A stretch of 42,125 bases of DNA from Streptomyces altiplanensis (GCA_003719395.1 RHMC01000052.1:1-42125); one strand, 5' to 3'; counted from the stretch's first letter, positions 16,595 to 25,555 are shown. Made by a program: numbers and translations. The notes: generated by a model not told the origin, from the sequence alone.

Positions 16595-17500
16595 ATGACA
16601 GGAGAGCCATGGGCCGGCTGGTACCGCGACCGCGAGGGTTCGGTCGCCGTCACCTTCACGGCGGACGGACGGCGGCTGCGCACCCGCATCAGGGGAGTCG
16701 GCTTCGAGGGTGACAGCTTCGACGCGCTCGACCCGGTGGCCGCGCTGCCGGCGGACGGCGCGGGGTTCACACTGTCGGGCGGCTCGTTGTGCGACTGCGT
16801 GTTCGAGTGGGACATCCCGATGCCGGTGTACGCCGACGGGCGGGTCCACCGCGCCGTCCTCAGCTGCCTGCTCGCCCTCGGGCGGCCGCTCCCCTCGGGC
16901 GGCATCGACCGCGAACACCTCGCGCTGGCGCTGCACTTCGACGGTGCGGTGTACGCGTCGGAGCGTGCCGAGAACGATTTCGAGCGCGCTCTGACGGTGA
17001 TCCAGCGGCGCCTGCCGACCGGTGCGTATCTACGGGCCTGCATCTCCTGCGCCTTCTCCGACTACCACCCCTCGGGGAGCGGGCTGTTCGGCAACCTGGC
17101 CTGCTTCCGCAGGACGAAGGACGAGTACCGGGCAGTCGGGGGCGAGCGGGAGCTGTTCGAGCTGTGGGACCTGCGCTCCGGTTTCGTCCAGGAGACGTGG
17201 GCGTGCCCGGACTTCGAACGCAGGCCGGCGCGGGGGCCCGGGACGGGGTACCGCGGTGCGTTCCCGTATGTGCGGGAGGAAGCCGCGGGGGCGGCGCCCG
17301 GTGGCGGCCGTCGGAGCCCCTGGCCGCGGAGGCGGCCGGCTAGGCGGGTCCGGGTGTCCTTCCGGGGCTCCGGCCCCGTGATCCCGGCCCACGAGCGCCG
17401 GACGGGCGAAGCTGCCGCAGCGGCCCTGCCGAGCCCGTCCGGGGTCCTGGGGCGGAGCCCCGGTCCGGCAAGGGGCGGGATGGGTGTGTACGTCGGCTGA
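16595..17500 (+). CDS. Conserved hypothetical protein (DUF6304-like)
   Basis: A soluble protein that I associate, with moderate confidence, with DUF6304 proteins of Streptomyces. The first 225 or so residues look conserved (WAGWYRDREGSVAVTFTADG, CVFEWDIPMPVYADGRVHRA, CISCAFSDYHPSGSGLFGNL, ending GYRGAFPYVREE). The remaining 70 residues to the TGA are Arg/Pro/Gly-rich, unlike a folded domain, and read through GGGGCTCCGGCCCC-type hairpins, so the true end may be near 17280 with an indel removing the stop. The start is ATG 16595. No function is known. The following 17501-17705 gap holds only G/C-rich short repeats. Confidence 0.7.
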   Translation: MTGEPWAGWYRDREGSVAVTFTADGRRLRTRIRGVGFEGDSFDALDPVAALPADGAGFTLSGGSLCDCVFEWDIPMPVYADGRVHRAVLSCLLALGRPLPSGGIDREHLALALHFDGAVYASERAENDFERALTVIQRRLPTGAYLRACISCAFSDYHPSGSGLFGNLACFRRTKDEYRAVGGERELFELWDLRSGFVQETWACPDFERRPARGPGTGYRGAFPYVREEAAGAAPGGGRRSPWPRRRPARRVRVSFRGSGPVIPAHERRTGEAAAAALPSPSGVLGRSPGPARGGMGVYVG

Positions 17501-17705
17501 GCCGTCGACCGAGCCGTCGGCCAGACGGTCGACCGGGCCGGGGAGCGACCCCCGCCGTCGACGACGGTTTCGGTCCTCGGGGCGGGCGGGCCCGCCCCGA
17601 GGCGGTCGCCGTCGGTCCGGAGGGTCCGCTCTTCCCGTTCCGGCAGGACGATGCCCCGTACCCGCAAGGCCGCTCTCCTGGCGGCTGATGGTGCCTCGGG
17701 CCGGG

Positions 17706-18326
17706 CTACGCGCCGGCCCCGACGAGGCGCTCCACCTCCTGGCGGGCATGGGCGAAGGGGTCTTCGAGGATGCCGAGGCCGTGGGTGACGAGTGCTCCCT
17801 CGTGGAGCAGCATGAGGATGCCGCCCAGCCGGGCCGCCCCGTGCCGGTCTCCGCTCCGGCCTTCGCCCCGGTTGTTGCCGATGCCCCGGGCGAGGTCGGT
17901 GAAGAGGGCGAGCATCCACTTCTTCTGGCCGGTGATGATCGCGTACGCCGGGTGGGACGGGTCGCTGATCTCGGCGCGCGCGTTGACCATGCCGCACCCC
18001 CTGGGGCTCTTCTCGCGCGCCCACGTGCGCGAGGCGTCGAAGACGGCCAGGATCCTGTCCGCGGGATCCTGTACGGACTCCAGCTGCCCGACCATGAAGG
18101 CCCGCCAGCGCTCGTCCCGGGCGGCGAGGTACTCCACGACGATCTGCTCCTTGGAACCGAAGCGGTCGTAGAGCGTCTTCTTGGTGACGCCCGCCTCCGC
18201 GGCGATCAGGTCGACCCCCACGGCGTGGATGCCGCGCTCGTAGAAGAGGCGCGAGGCCGCGTCCAGAGCGCGCTGCGCGCCGGCGGTCATGGCGATGCGG
18301 CGGGGCTTCACGGTGTTGCTGCTCAT
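17706..18326 (-). CDS. TetR/AcrR-family transcriptional regulator
   Basis: A 206-residue TetR protein. The helix-turn-helix is clear in ALDAASRLFYERGIHAVGVD and AAEAGVTKKTLYDRFGSKEQ; the C-terminal part contains SPRGCGMVNARAEISDPSHP, a motif of the TetR group with the YxRFxSKEx helix. ATG 18326 gives MSSNTVKPRR. It is divergent from an EamA-type exporter gene and two operator-like repeats lie between them, so it probably represses the exporter and itself until a ligand binds. Confidence 0.9.
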   Translation of the reverse strand: MSSNTVKPRRIAMTAGAQRALDAASRLFYERGIHAVGVDLIAAEAGVTKKTLYDRFGSKEQIVVEYLAARDERWRAFMVGQLESVQDPADRILAVFDASRTWAREKSPRGCGMVNARAEISDPSHPAYAIITGQKKWMLALFTDLARGIGNNRGEGRSGDRHGAARLGGILMLLHEGALVTHGLGILEDPFAHARQEVERLVGAGA

Positions 18327-18346
18327 GGTCCCCACCATATCCACCC

Positions 18347-18398
18347 ACTATACCGATCTGTATAGTGCCGTCCTGCGGGGGTAGACCGGTCTGTATAC
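18347..18398. promoter_or_regulatory. Tandem TetR operators controlling the EamA exporter
   Basis: ACTATACCGATCTGTATAGT at 18347-18366 has perfect seven-base arms (ACTATAC/GTATAGT). A related half, ACCGGTCTGTATA, at 18385-18397 repeats ACCGATCTGTATA (18352-18364) at a spacing of 33 bases, close to three helix turns. This arrangement fits two TetR dimers on one face of the DNA, covering both divergent promoters. Confidence 0.75.
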
Positions 18399-18407
18399 CT
18401 GCTGGGG

Positions 18408-19376
18408 GTGGTGGCTCTTGTGAACGTTCTACTGTCCGGCGCATTCGTGCTCTGCTGGAGCTCTGGGTTCATCGGAGCCAAGCTCGGTGCGGGAAGCGCC
18501 GACGCGGTGACCATCCTGATGTGGCGCTTCCTGCCGCTGGCCGCCGTCCTGGCCGCGGTAGCCGCCACTCTCGCCAGAACCGCGTGGCGCGGCCTGACCG
18601 CCCGCGACCTGCTGCGCCAGTCGGTGATCGGCGCGCTCTCCCAGAGCGGCTACCTGCTCACCGTCTACTACGCGATCCAGCTGGGCGTCTCCAGCGGCAC
18701 CACCGCCCTGATCGACGGCACCCAGCCGCTGGTCGCGGGAGCTCTCGCGGGCCCGCTCCTGCACCAGTACGTCTCGGCACGGCAGTGGCTCGGTCTGTTC
18801 CTCGGTGTGAGCGGCACAGCGATGGTCACGCTGGCCGACGCGGGGGCCACGGAAGGCGTCGCTCCATGGGCGTACGCGATTCCGTTCCTCGGCATGCTCT
18901 CTCTGGTCGCGGCGACGTTCCTGGAAGGACGCTCCCGTACACCGGTCGCGCCCTCGGTGGCGATGACCGTCCACTGCGCCACCAGCGCCGTCCTCTTCAC
19001 CGCCCTCGCCACGGCCGCCGGCGCCGCGCTGCCGCCCGCCGAACCGTCGTTCTGGCTGGCGGTCGGCTGGCTCGTGGTGCTCGCCACCCTCGGCGGGTAC
19101 GGCCTGTACTGGCTGGTCCTGCGGCGCTCCGGGGTGACCGCGGTCAACACGCTCATGTTCCTGATGGCACCGGTCACCGCGGTCTGGGGCGCCCTGGTGT
19201 TCGGCGAGCCCTTCGGCGCGCAGACCGCCGTGGGACTGGTGGCCGGCCTGGCCGCCGTCGTGATCGTCCGGAGCGGAGGCGGAGGCGGGGGCAAGGGCAG
19301 CGGCAAGGGCGGAGGTGGCGACGGTGACGGTGACGGTGCCCGTGCGAAGGAATGCTCCCCGGCCGAAGTCCATTGA
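18408..19376 (+). CDS. EamA/DMT-superfamily transporter
   Basis: A protein of about 322 residues with ten hydrophobic segments and two EamA repeats. The first contains LLSGAFVLCWSSGFIGAKLG, and the second repeat ends NTLMFLMAPVTAVWGALVFGE. Such proteins export metabolites or amino acids. The start is GTG 18408 (GTG 18420 possible). The C-terminal 35 residues form a Gly/Lys/Asp-rich tail that includes an imperfect GGTGAC repeat (DGDGDG); this may be a genuine low-complexity tail. Regulation by the divergent TetR is likely from the operators. Confidence 0.88.
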   Translation: MVALVNVLLSGAFVLCWSSGFIGAKLGAGSADAVTILMWRFLPLAAVLAAVAATLARTAWRGLTARDLLRQSVIGALSQSGYLLTVYYAIQLGVSSGTTALIDGTQPLVAGALAGPLLHQYVSARQWLGLFLGVSGTAMVTLADAGATEGVAPWAYAIPFLGMLSLVAATFLEGRSRTPVAPSVAMTVHCATSAVLFTALATAAGAALPPAEPSFWLAVGWLVVLATLGGYGLYWLVLRRSGVTAVNTLMFLMAPVTAVWGALVFGEPFGAQTAVGLVAGLAAVVIVRSGGGGGGKGSGKGGGGDGDGDGARAKECSPAEVH

Positions 19377-19469
19377 CGCTGTAGGGGGGCGGCCACCACC
19401 GCCGTCCGGCGTGCCCGGCGGTTCGCCGCCGTACCGGCGGAAGCGCAATCAGGAGCAAAGGACATCCTC

Positions 19470-20350
19470 ATGATTCCAGCCATCGCCGTCACCGGAGCGA
19501 GCGGTGAGATCGGCGGCCGCGTCGCACGCCGTCTCGCCGGCGCGGCATCTCCCAGCGGCTCCTCGGCCGCGACCCCTCCCGGCTGCCCGACCTGCCCGGC
19601 GCGGTCAAGGCGCCGCCCGCCTCCTACGGCGACGCACAGGCGGTCCGCGCCGCCGTGGACGGTGCCCGCACGCTCTTCCTCGTCTCCGCGCACGAGAGCG
19701 CCGACCGCGTGCGCGAGCACAGGAACGTCGTGGACGCGGCCGTCGCGGCGGGCGTCGAACGGATCGTGTACGTGTCGTTCCTGGGAGCGGCGCCGGACGC
19801 GACGTTCACCTTCGCCCGCGACCACTGGCACACCGAGCAGCACATCCGCGCCACCGGCGTGCCCCACACCTTCCTGCGCGACAGCTTCTACCAGGCCGCT
19901 TTCCCCGCCATGGCGGGCAAGGACGGCGTGATCCGCGGTCCGGGCGGCGAAGGCCGCGTCTCGGCCGTCGCGCACGAGGACATCGCGGACGCGGCGACCG
20001 CCGTACTCCTCGCCGAGGTCGAGGGCCGCGGCGGTCACGAAGGCGCCACGTACGACCTGACCGGCCCCCGGGCCCTGTCGTTCGCCGAGATCGCGGCGGA
20101 GCTGAGCCGGGCCGCCGGACGCCCGGTCACCTACGTACCTCAGACGCGTGAGGAGGCGTACGCCTCGCGGGCGGTGTACGACGCCGAGCCGTGGGAGGTC
20201 GAGGGCTGGGTGTCGTCGTACGAGGCCGTCGCGAACGGCGAGATGGAGGCCGTCTCCGACGCCGTGCCCCGCCTGACCGGCCGCCCGGCCACCGAATTCG
20301 CCGAGTTCCTCCGCGAAAACCCCGGCAGCTACCGGCACTTGCTCGGTTAG
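19470..20350 (+). CDS. NmrA-like NAD(P)-binding protein, frameshifted
   Basis: An atypical short-chain dehydrogenase of the NmrA/SDR group, about 290 residues. The Rossmann loop VTGASGEIGGRVARRLAG opens in frame 3. The continuation ISQRLLGRDPSRLPDLPGAV is in frame 2, so one G is missing near 19541-19546. The frame then holds: RTLFLVSAHESADRV, ERIVYVSFLGAAPDATFTFA, and the C-terminal MTGRPATEF-like end. Typical members bind NAD(P) and act as redox sensors or reductases; no catalytic Tyr-x3-Lys is evident. The start is ATG 19470 with AGGAGCAAAGG upstream. Confidence 0.85.
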
Positions 20351-20380
20351 GGGCGGCCGGGTCCGTTAGGGTCCGGTCCC

Positions 20381-21582
20381 ATGCGAACGCGGATGCGGGT
20401 GGACACGGCCGAGCGCAGGGCACGTCTGGCGTGGCGGCACCGGCTGGCGGTGGAGGCCAGGTCCGACGACCCGGTGGAGGTCGCGCGCGACCTGGTGGCG
20501 CTGCACGGCACCGATCCGTCGTCCGTCCATCTCGGCGCACTGGTACGGATGAGGGCGGGCGGCGTCGCGGACGTCGAACGCGCGCTGTACGAGGACCGCT
20601 CGCTGCTGCGGCTGCTCGGCATGCGCCGCACGGTGTTCGTCACCTCCCTCGACGTCGCCCCGGTCGTCCAGGCGGCCTGCTCGCGCGCGGTGGCCGCGCG
20701 CGAGCGCCGCAAGCTGCTGGAGTTCCTGGCCGCACCGGCGTCGCCGCCGACGCGGCCGGCACTGAGGAGTGGCTCGCGGGAGCCGAGCGGGCGGCGCTGG
20801 CGGCACTGGAGGCCGGGGGCGAGGTCACGGCCGCGGAACTGGCGGCGGCCGACCCCCGGCTGGGCACCGAGATCGTACGGTCGAAGGGCAAGGCGTACGA
20901 GGGCCGCCAGAAGGTCGCCAGCCGTCTGCTGCTCCTGCTCGCCACCGAAGGGCTGGCGGTACGGGGCCGGCCGCGCGGATCGTGGACGTCACACCAGTAC
21001 CGCTGGTCACCCCTGACCCGGTGGTGTCCGGACGGCCTGGCCGAACCGGACACCCAGGAAGCCGAGACCGACCTGGCCAGGCGCTGGCTGCGCACCTTCG
21101 GCCCCGGCACGGCCGACGATCTGCGCTGGTGGACCGGGTGGACCAAGGCCCAGGTCAAGCGGGCCCTGGCCGGACTGAGCCCGGTCGAGGCCGACCTGGA
21201 GGGCGGCGGCACCGGCCTGCTGCTCCCCGACGACCTCGAACCGACGCCCGCCCCCGCGCCGTGGGCCGCGCTGCTGCCCGCCCTCGACTCGACCCCGATG
21301 GGCTGGCACGCACGCGACTGGTACCTCGGTGAGCACGCACCCCGCCTCTTCGACCGCGCGGGCAACATCGGCCCCTCCGTGTGGTGGAACGGCCGGATCG
21401 TCGGCGGCTGGGCGCAGGACGGGGCGGGCGGGATCGTCTGCCGCTACCTGGAGGACGTGGGCCGGGACGCCGAGGCCGCCGTACGCGCGGAGGCCGAGCG
21501 CCTCGCCCCGCTGCTGGCGGGCGTACGCCTGTCGGCGCGCACACGGGGCAAGACGTGGCTGGAGGAGGAACTGACCGCCTGA
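20381..21582 (+). CDS. Winged-helix DNA-binding protein (HTH_42 family), frameshifted
   Basis: A protein of about 400 residues of the HTH_42 group, which is related to the AlkZ/YcaQ-type DNA glycosylases. The N-terminal part has DLVALHGTDPSSVHLGAL and ALYEDRSLLRLLGMRRTVFV. The second part has RGSWTSHQYRWSP, LRTFGPGTADDLRWWTG, AQVKRALAGL and VWWNGRIVGGWAQ. The halves lie in different frames with a break near 20737, repairable with one base. ATG 20381 follows GGGTCC. A repair role is possible by family resemblance; I cannot assign the glycosylase motif firmly. Confidence 0.82.
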
Positions 21583-21614
21583 CACCGTGACACCGGCCGT
21601 GGCGTCAGGCGGCG

Positions 21615-22086
21615 TCAGCGGGCCGACTCGTAGGTGATCTCCTCGGCCGGGCGCTCCGCGACCAGGTTCCGCAGCGCCGCCGGCTCGTCCGCGTCCACGG
21701 CCGGCTTCCAGCGCCCCTTCACCGCCGCCCACTCGGCGGCGTACCGGCAGTCCGCGCTGTCGTCCGCCGGCTCCCACCGCGCCGGGTCCTTGTCCCCCTT
21801 GGCCCGCTTCACCGAGGCGGCCACGGCGGCGTGGTCGCCTCCGCGATGACCACCTCCGCCCGTGTGCCGCGGCCGTCCTGGTCCGGGTCGGTCCAGTGCC
21901 TGAACCCGCTGCTGCTGCACCCGGCGCTGTCCTCGGCGGCGACGGGCAGGCTTTCGACGGCTTTCGCGACCGCCGTACCGGCCGTGTCGCCGGGCGCGGC
22001 CACCGCACCCGGCGCCGCACCGGCGAGCGACCGCCGCTGCGGCTGGCGGCGGGGAGCGTTGACACCAGGGAGCCGAGCTTGCGCAT
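21615..22086 (-). pseudogene. Remnant of a secreted HNH nuclease-like (DUF1524) protein lacking its core
   Basis: The N-terminal start is ATG 22086 with GGGAGG upstream, giving MRKLGSLVSTLPAAS. A second frame supplies AVAAPGDTAGTAVAKAVESL and FRHWTDPDQDGRGTRAEVVI, and a third supplies NRSK-type AASVKRAKGDKDPARWEPAD, YAAEWAAVKGRWKPAVDADE and the stop. In intact Streptomyces relatives the TRAEVL segment is followed by about 60-70 residues carrying the DIDHLVPL-type HNH core. Here TRAEVVIAEAT runs almost directly into the region after the core. The active site is therefore deleted, with frame breaks near 21840 and 22030. Both ends still match family spacing. Confidence 0.75.
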
Positions 22087-22353
22087 ACGGGTCCCTCCCT
22101 CTCGTACGGACGGACCAGTAGTAGCGAGTCCTGTCATCCCCAGACGCCGGAGAACCCGCACAAGTCGCCCGGGTGGGCGGGCCCCCGGGAAGTGCTGCCC
22201 GCCGTCGACGACGGCCTGGGCGAACGCGGCCGGGAAAAAGAAGACCGCACCCGCTCCGTCATGACCGCCGTGGACGGCGGCCCGCGGACCGGGTGCGGAC
22301 AGGTGGTGGGCGCTGCGGCCCGCGCGGGCGCGGGTCGGGCGGCCCGGGCCCGG

Positions 22354-22749
22354 TCAAGCCTTCTTGGTCTCCCAGAAGATCTTGTCGATCTCGGCGATGT
22401 AGTCCAGCGCCTTCTGGCCCGTCGCCGGGTCGGTCGAGGCCTTGGCGGCGCTGAGTGCCTTGAGGGCGTCGTTGACGAGCTGGTGCAGCTCCGGGTACTT
22501 CTCGAAGTGCGGGGGCTTGAAGTAGTCGCTCCACAGCACCGAGACGTGGTGCTTGGCGAGCTCCGCGCGCTGCTCCTTGATGACCGTGGCGCGCGCCTGG
22601 AAGTGCGCGTCGTCGTTGGCCTGCATCTTTTCCTGCGTGGCCTTGACCGACTCGGCCTCGATGCGGGCCTGGGCCGGGTCGTACACGCCGCAGGGCAGGT
22701 CGCAGTGTGCGCTGACCTTCACCTTGGGGGCAAACAGGCGGGAGAGCAT
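22354..22749 (-). CDS. sodN: Nickel superoxide dismutase SodN
   Basis: Cytoplasmic Ni-SOD that dismutates superoxide. The 131-residue precursor starts MLSRLFAPKVKVSA and then HCDLPCGVYDP: the nickel hook residues His1, Cys2 and Cys6 of the mature enzyme are H15, C16 and C20. Cleavage after A14 exposes His1. The four-helix bundle follows (ARIEAESVKATQEKMQAND, HHVSVLWSDYFKPPHFEKYP, ending FWETKKA). The divergent sodX gene encodes the protease that makes this cut. The start is ATG 22749 with AGGAAG. In S. coelicolor sodN responds to nickel through Nur and a sodF-derived small RNA; I cannot confirm this here. Confidence 0.97.
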   Translation of the reverse strand: MLSRLFAPKVKVSAHCDLPCGVYDPAQARIEAESVKATQEKMQANDDAHFQARATVIKEQRAELAKHHVSVLWSDYFKPPHFEKYPELHQLVNDALKALSAAKASTDPATGQKALDYIAEIDKIFWETKKA

Positions 22750-22893
22750 GTAAGAGCTTCCTTCCTCGTGATCGTCTTCTCAGGGGCGACATTACTCCGT
22801 GAGAGACGGCTTTTCGCGGGTGCCCCCATGGGCTTAGGTCAAAAGTCCAGGGTCAGTATGGGACTGGTGGAGGATCGGACCGGGAGGTGCCGG

Positions 22894-23319
22894 ATGGTGG
22901 ATCAGGGGCAGGAACCGACCGCGATGTTCGGGGTGGCCGAGGTGACGGGTCTTTCCATGGTGCCGACGCTGCTGCACCGCGATCAGCTGCTCGTGCACTA
23001 CGGAGCGACGCTGCGGCCGGGCGATGTGGCCGTACTGCGCCACCCCCTCCAGCAGGACCTGCTCATCGTGAAGCGGCTGGCCGAGCGGCGTGACGCCGGC
23101 TGGTGGGTGCTCGGCGACAACCCGGACGCGGAGGTCGTGGACAGCCGGTCCTTCGGCGCGGTGCCGGCCGAACTGGTGCTGGGGCGGGTACGGGCGCGGT
23201 ACCGGCCGGTCCGGGCCGGGCGTCAGAGGTCGGTCGGAGTGGTGCTGTCCTGGCTGGTGTCGGCCGTGCGCCCCGTGCTCGCCGACCGCTCCGTCTCCAG
23301 GCGCTTGCGCGCGCGGTAG
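22894..23319 (+). CDS. sodX: Nickel-type SOD maturation protease SodX (S26 family)
   Basis: A 141-residue soluble S26-type (signal peptidase-like) serine protease that removes the SodN leader. The catalytic Ser lies in VTGLSMVPTLLH and the general-base Lys in QQDLLIVKRLAE; WWVLGDNPDAEVVDSRSFG is the S26 conserved box. There is no membrane anchor. ATG 22894 has GGGAGG six bases upstream; ATG 22858 has no ribosome site. It is divergent from its substrate gene, so the two share the 22750-22893 promoter region. Its 3' end is overlapped on the other strand by the corrected CGNR gene. Confidence 0.93.
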   Translation: MVDQGQEPTAMFGVAEVTGLSMVPTLLHRDQLLVHYGATLRPGDVAVLRHPLQQDLLIVKRLAERRDAGWWVLGDNPDAEVVDSRSFGAVPAELVLGRVRARYRPVRAGRQRSVGVVLSWLVSAVRPVLADRSVSRRLRAR

Positions 23320-23853
23320 GCGGCGACGCTTGGCGCGGGTCGCGCAGCGGTCGGAGCAGTAGCGGCGCGAGCGGTTGGTGGACGTGTCCAGATAGGCGTT
23401 GCGGCACGGGGCCGCCTGGCACAGGCCGAGGCGGTCCGCGCCGTGCTCGGTGAGGTGGAAGGCGAGACCCATCGAGGCGATGGCGGCGTAGCCGGCGGTC
23501 GCGTTGGACGGATGGTCGGCGAGGTGCATGTGCCAGTCGGGGCGGCCGTCCTCCTTGAGCGTCCCGTGGCCGGAGATCTGCGGGCTGACCGGGAACTCCA
23601 GCAGGAGCGAGTTCAGCAGGTCGACGGCGAGCGTCTCGTCGCCCGCGTCCGCCGCCTCGAAGACCGCGCGCAGGCGGGCCCGTACGGACCGGAAGCGGGT
23701 GACGTCCGCGTCCGTGGCGCGGCGGCCCGCCGACGCGTTGCCGCCGAAGAGGGCTCGGACCGCCTCCACCGACGTGAGGGCGTCCTTGTTGCGGGCCGGC
23801 TCCTCGCTGTTGACCAGGCGCACGGCATAGTCCGAGTAATAGGCCAGTTCCAC
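23223..23853 (-). CDS. CGNR zinc finger regulator (ABATE domain), frameshifted near the end
   Basis: A protein of about 209 residues with an N-terminal ABATE/DUF1470 stress-binding domain (LAYYSDYAVRLVNSEEPARN, LNSLLLEFPVSPQISGHGTL) and a C-terminal CGNR-type zinc finger: LGLCQAAPCRNAYLDTSTN, then RRYCSDRCATRAK. The uncorrected frame then becomes RRRLPRAQAPGDG, unlike the family. Removing one C near 23325-23330 restores ATRAKVAAYRARKRLE and a stop at 23223, overlapping sodX on the other strand by 97 bases. The start is GTG 23853 with AAGGA. Putative DNA-binding regulator of unknown signal. Confidence 0.83.
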
Positions 23854-23939
23854 TTTTAGTCCTTACGGGGGCGGTCTAAAGTCTGCGTAATGGGTGGTTC
23901 TGCTTCGAGAGTATTACGGAATGGAGTGGAGGAGTTCTG

Positions 23940-24710
23940 ATGGCGGAGACGGACGCGGCGGCGGGAACCGACTGGGCGGCCTGGCAGGAGAGCTGGGACC
24001 GGCAGCAGGAGTGGTACATGCCCGACCGCGAGGAGCGGTTCCGGGTGATGCTGGACATGGTCGAGGCGCTGGTCGGCCCCGAGCCGAGGGTGCTGGATCT
24101 GGCGTGCGGTACGGGAAGTATTACGGACCGGCTGCTCAAGCGGTTCCCGAAGGCCACCAGTACGGGCGTCGACCTCGACCCGGCACTGCTCGCCATCGCC
24201 CAGGGGTACTTCGACGGGGACGAGCGGGTCACCTTCGTGACGGCTGATCTGAAGGACCCCGGCTGGACGCGTGCGCTGCCGTACGACGCGTACGACGCCG
24301 TGCTCACCGCCACCGCCCTGCACTGGCTGCGCAATGACGCGCTCACCACTCTGTACGGGCAGCTCGGCGGCCTCGTGCGCGCCGACGGCGTCTTCATGAA
24401 CGCCGACCACATGAAGGACGAGGGCACCCCGCGCATCAACGCGGCCGAACGCGCCCACCGCCACGCCCACATGGACCGCGCCAAGGCCCGGGGCGCGCTC
24501 GACTGGGCCGAGTGGTGGGCCCTGGCCGCCAAGGACCCCGTACTCGCGGAGCCGACCGCCAAGCGGTTCGAGATCTACGGCGAGCACGCGGACGGTGAGA
24601 CGCCCAGCGCCGAGTGGCACGCGCGGACGCTGCGCGAGACCGGCGGGTTCGGGGAGGCGCGGGCCGTGTGGCGCTCGCCCTCGGACGCGCTGGTGCTGGC
24701 CGTGAAGTAG
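23940..24710 (+). CDS. Class I SAM-dependent methyltransferase
   Basis: A 256-residue methyltransferase. The SAM-binding motif I is VLDLACGTGSITDRLLKRFP (about residues 50-70), followed by the acidic end of strand 2 (STGVDLDPALLAIAQ) and ALHWLRNDALTTLYGQLGGL, which is typical of trans-aconitate-type and other class I enzymes. The start is ATG 23940 with GGAGGAG at five bases. It is divergent from the CGNR regulator, with an 86-base shared promoter region. The methyl acceptor is not predictable. Confidence 0.88.
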   Translation: MAETDAAAGTDWAAWQESWDRQQEWYMPDREERFRVMLDMVEALVGPEPRVLDLACGTGSITDRLLKRFPKATSTGVDLDPALLAIAQGYFDGDERVTFVTADLKDPGWTRALPYDAYDAVLTATALHWLRNDALTTLYGQLGGLVRADGVFMNADHMKDEGTPRINAAERAHRHAHMDRAKARGALDWAEWWALAAKDPVLAEPTAKRFEIYGEHADGETPSAEWHARTLRETGGFGEARAVWRSPSDALVLAVK

Positions 24711-24725
24711 GCGTGGGCGGGAAAA

Positions 24726-24765
24726 GGGAGAGGCGGTACGGACCTGGGTCCGTACCGCCTCTCCC
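24726..24765. terminator. 19-bp perfect inverted repeat between convergent genes
   Basis: GGGAGAGGCGGTACGGACC (24726-24744) pairs perfectly with GGTCCGTACCGCCTCTCCC (24747-24765) around a two-base centre. It lies 16 bases after the methyltransferase stop and 28 bases before the converging ABC ATPase stop. It is a strong bidirectional terminator candidate. Confidence 0.9.
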
Positions 24766-24792
24766 GTCACCGCCGTGACTCCTGCTACGGCT

Positions 24793-25554
24793 CTACAGCA
24801 CCTTCGACAGGAATGCCTTGGTGCGGTCGTGCTGCGGGTTGGTCAGGACGTCGCGCGGGTTGCCCGCCTCGACCACCACGCCGTCGTCCATGAAGACCAG
24901 CGCGTCGCCGACCTCACGCGCGAAGCCCATCTCGTGCGTGACGACGATCATCGTCATGCCGTCCTCGGCGAGACCGCGCATCACGTCGAGCACGTCGCCC
25001 ACCAGCTCGGGGTCGAGCGCGGAGGTCGGCTCGTCGAAGAGCATCAGCTTCGGCTCCATCGCCAGCGCGCGGGCGATCGCCACGCGCTGCTGCTGGCCGC
25101 CGGAGAGCTGCGACGGGTAGTTCCCGGCCTTGTCGGCCAGGCCGACGCGGTCCAGCAGACGCTCGGCCCGCGCACGGGCCACCGCCTTCGCCTCGCCCTT
25201 GACCTGGACCGGGGCCTCCATGACGTTTTCGAGCGCCGTCATGTGCGGGAAGAGGTTGAAGCGCTGGAAGACCATGCCGATGTCCCGGCGGTGCGCCGCG
25301 ACCTCGCTGTCCTTCAGCTCGTAGAGCTTGTCGCCCTTCTCGCGGTAGCCCACGAGCCGGCCGTCGACCGAGAGCCGGCCGGCGTTGATCTGCTCCAGGT
25401 GGTTGATGCACCGCAGGAACGTGGACTTGCCGGAGCCGGACGGGCCGACCAGGCAGAACACCTCACGCGGGGCGACCTCCAGGTCGATGCCCTTGAGGAT
25501 GTGTGCGGCACCGTAGGACTTGTGTACGCCCTCGGCCTTCACCATGGCGGTCAT
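24793..25554 (-). CDS. Polar amino-acid ABC transporter, ATP-binding protein
   Basis: A 253-residue ATPase of the GlnQ type. Walker A is GPSGSGKSTFLRC, the signature is LSGGQQQRVAIARAL, Walker B is LMLFDEPTSALDPELV, and the switch His lies in VVTHEMGFA. It energises uptake of glutamate, glutamine or a similar amino acid with the permease and binding protein encoded upstream. ATG 25554 begins one base after the permease stop (TGACATG), indicating coupled translation; ATG 25545 is an alternative start. Gene order on the minus strand is binding protein, permease, ATPase. Confidence 0.95.
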   Translation of the reverse strand: MTAMVKAEGVHKSYGAAHILKGIDLEVAPREVFCLVGPSGSGKSTFLRCINHLEQINAGRLSVDGRLVGYREKGDKLYELKDSEVAAHRRDIGMVFQRFNLFPHMTALENVMEAPVQVKGEAKAVARARAERLLDRVGLADKAGNYPSQLSGGQQQRVAIARALAMEPKLMLFDEPTSALDPELVGDVLDVMRGLAEDGMTMIVVTHEMGFAREVGDALVFMDDGVVVEAGNPRDVLTNPQHDRTKAFLSKVL

Positions 25555-25555
25555 G

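Noticed and set aside
17350..17480. Repeated GGGGCTCCGGCCCC-like hairpins
   Set aside because: These short G/C-rich palindromes are common between Streptomyces genes and need no special explanation.
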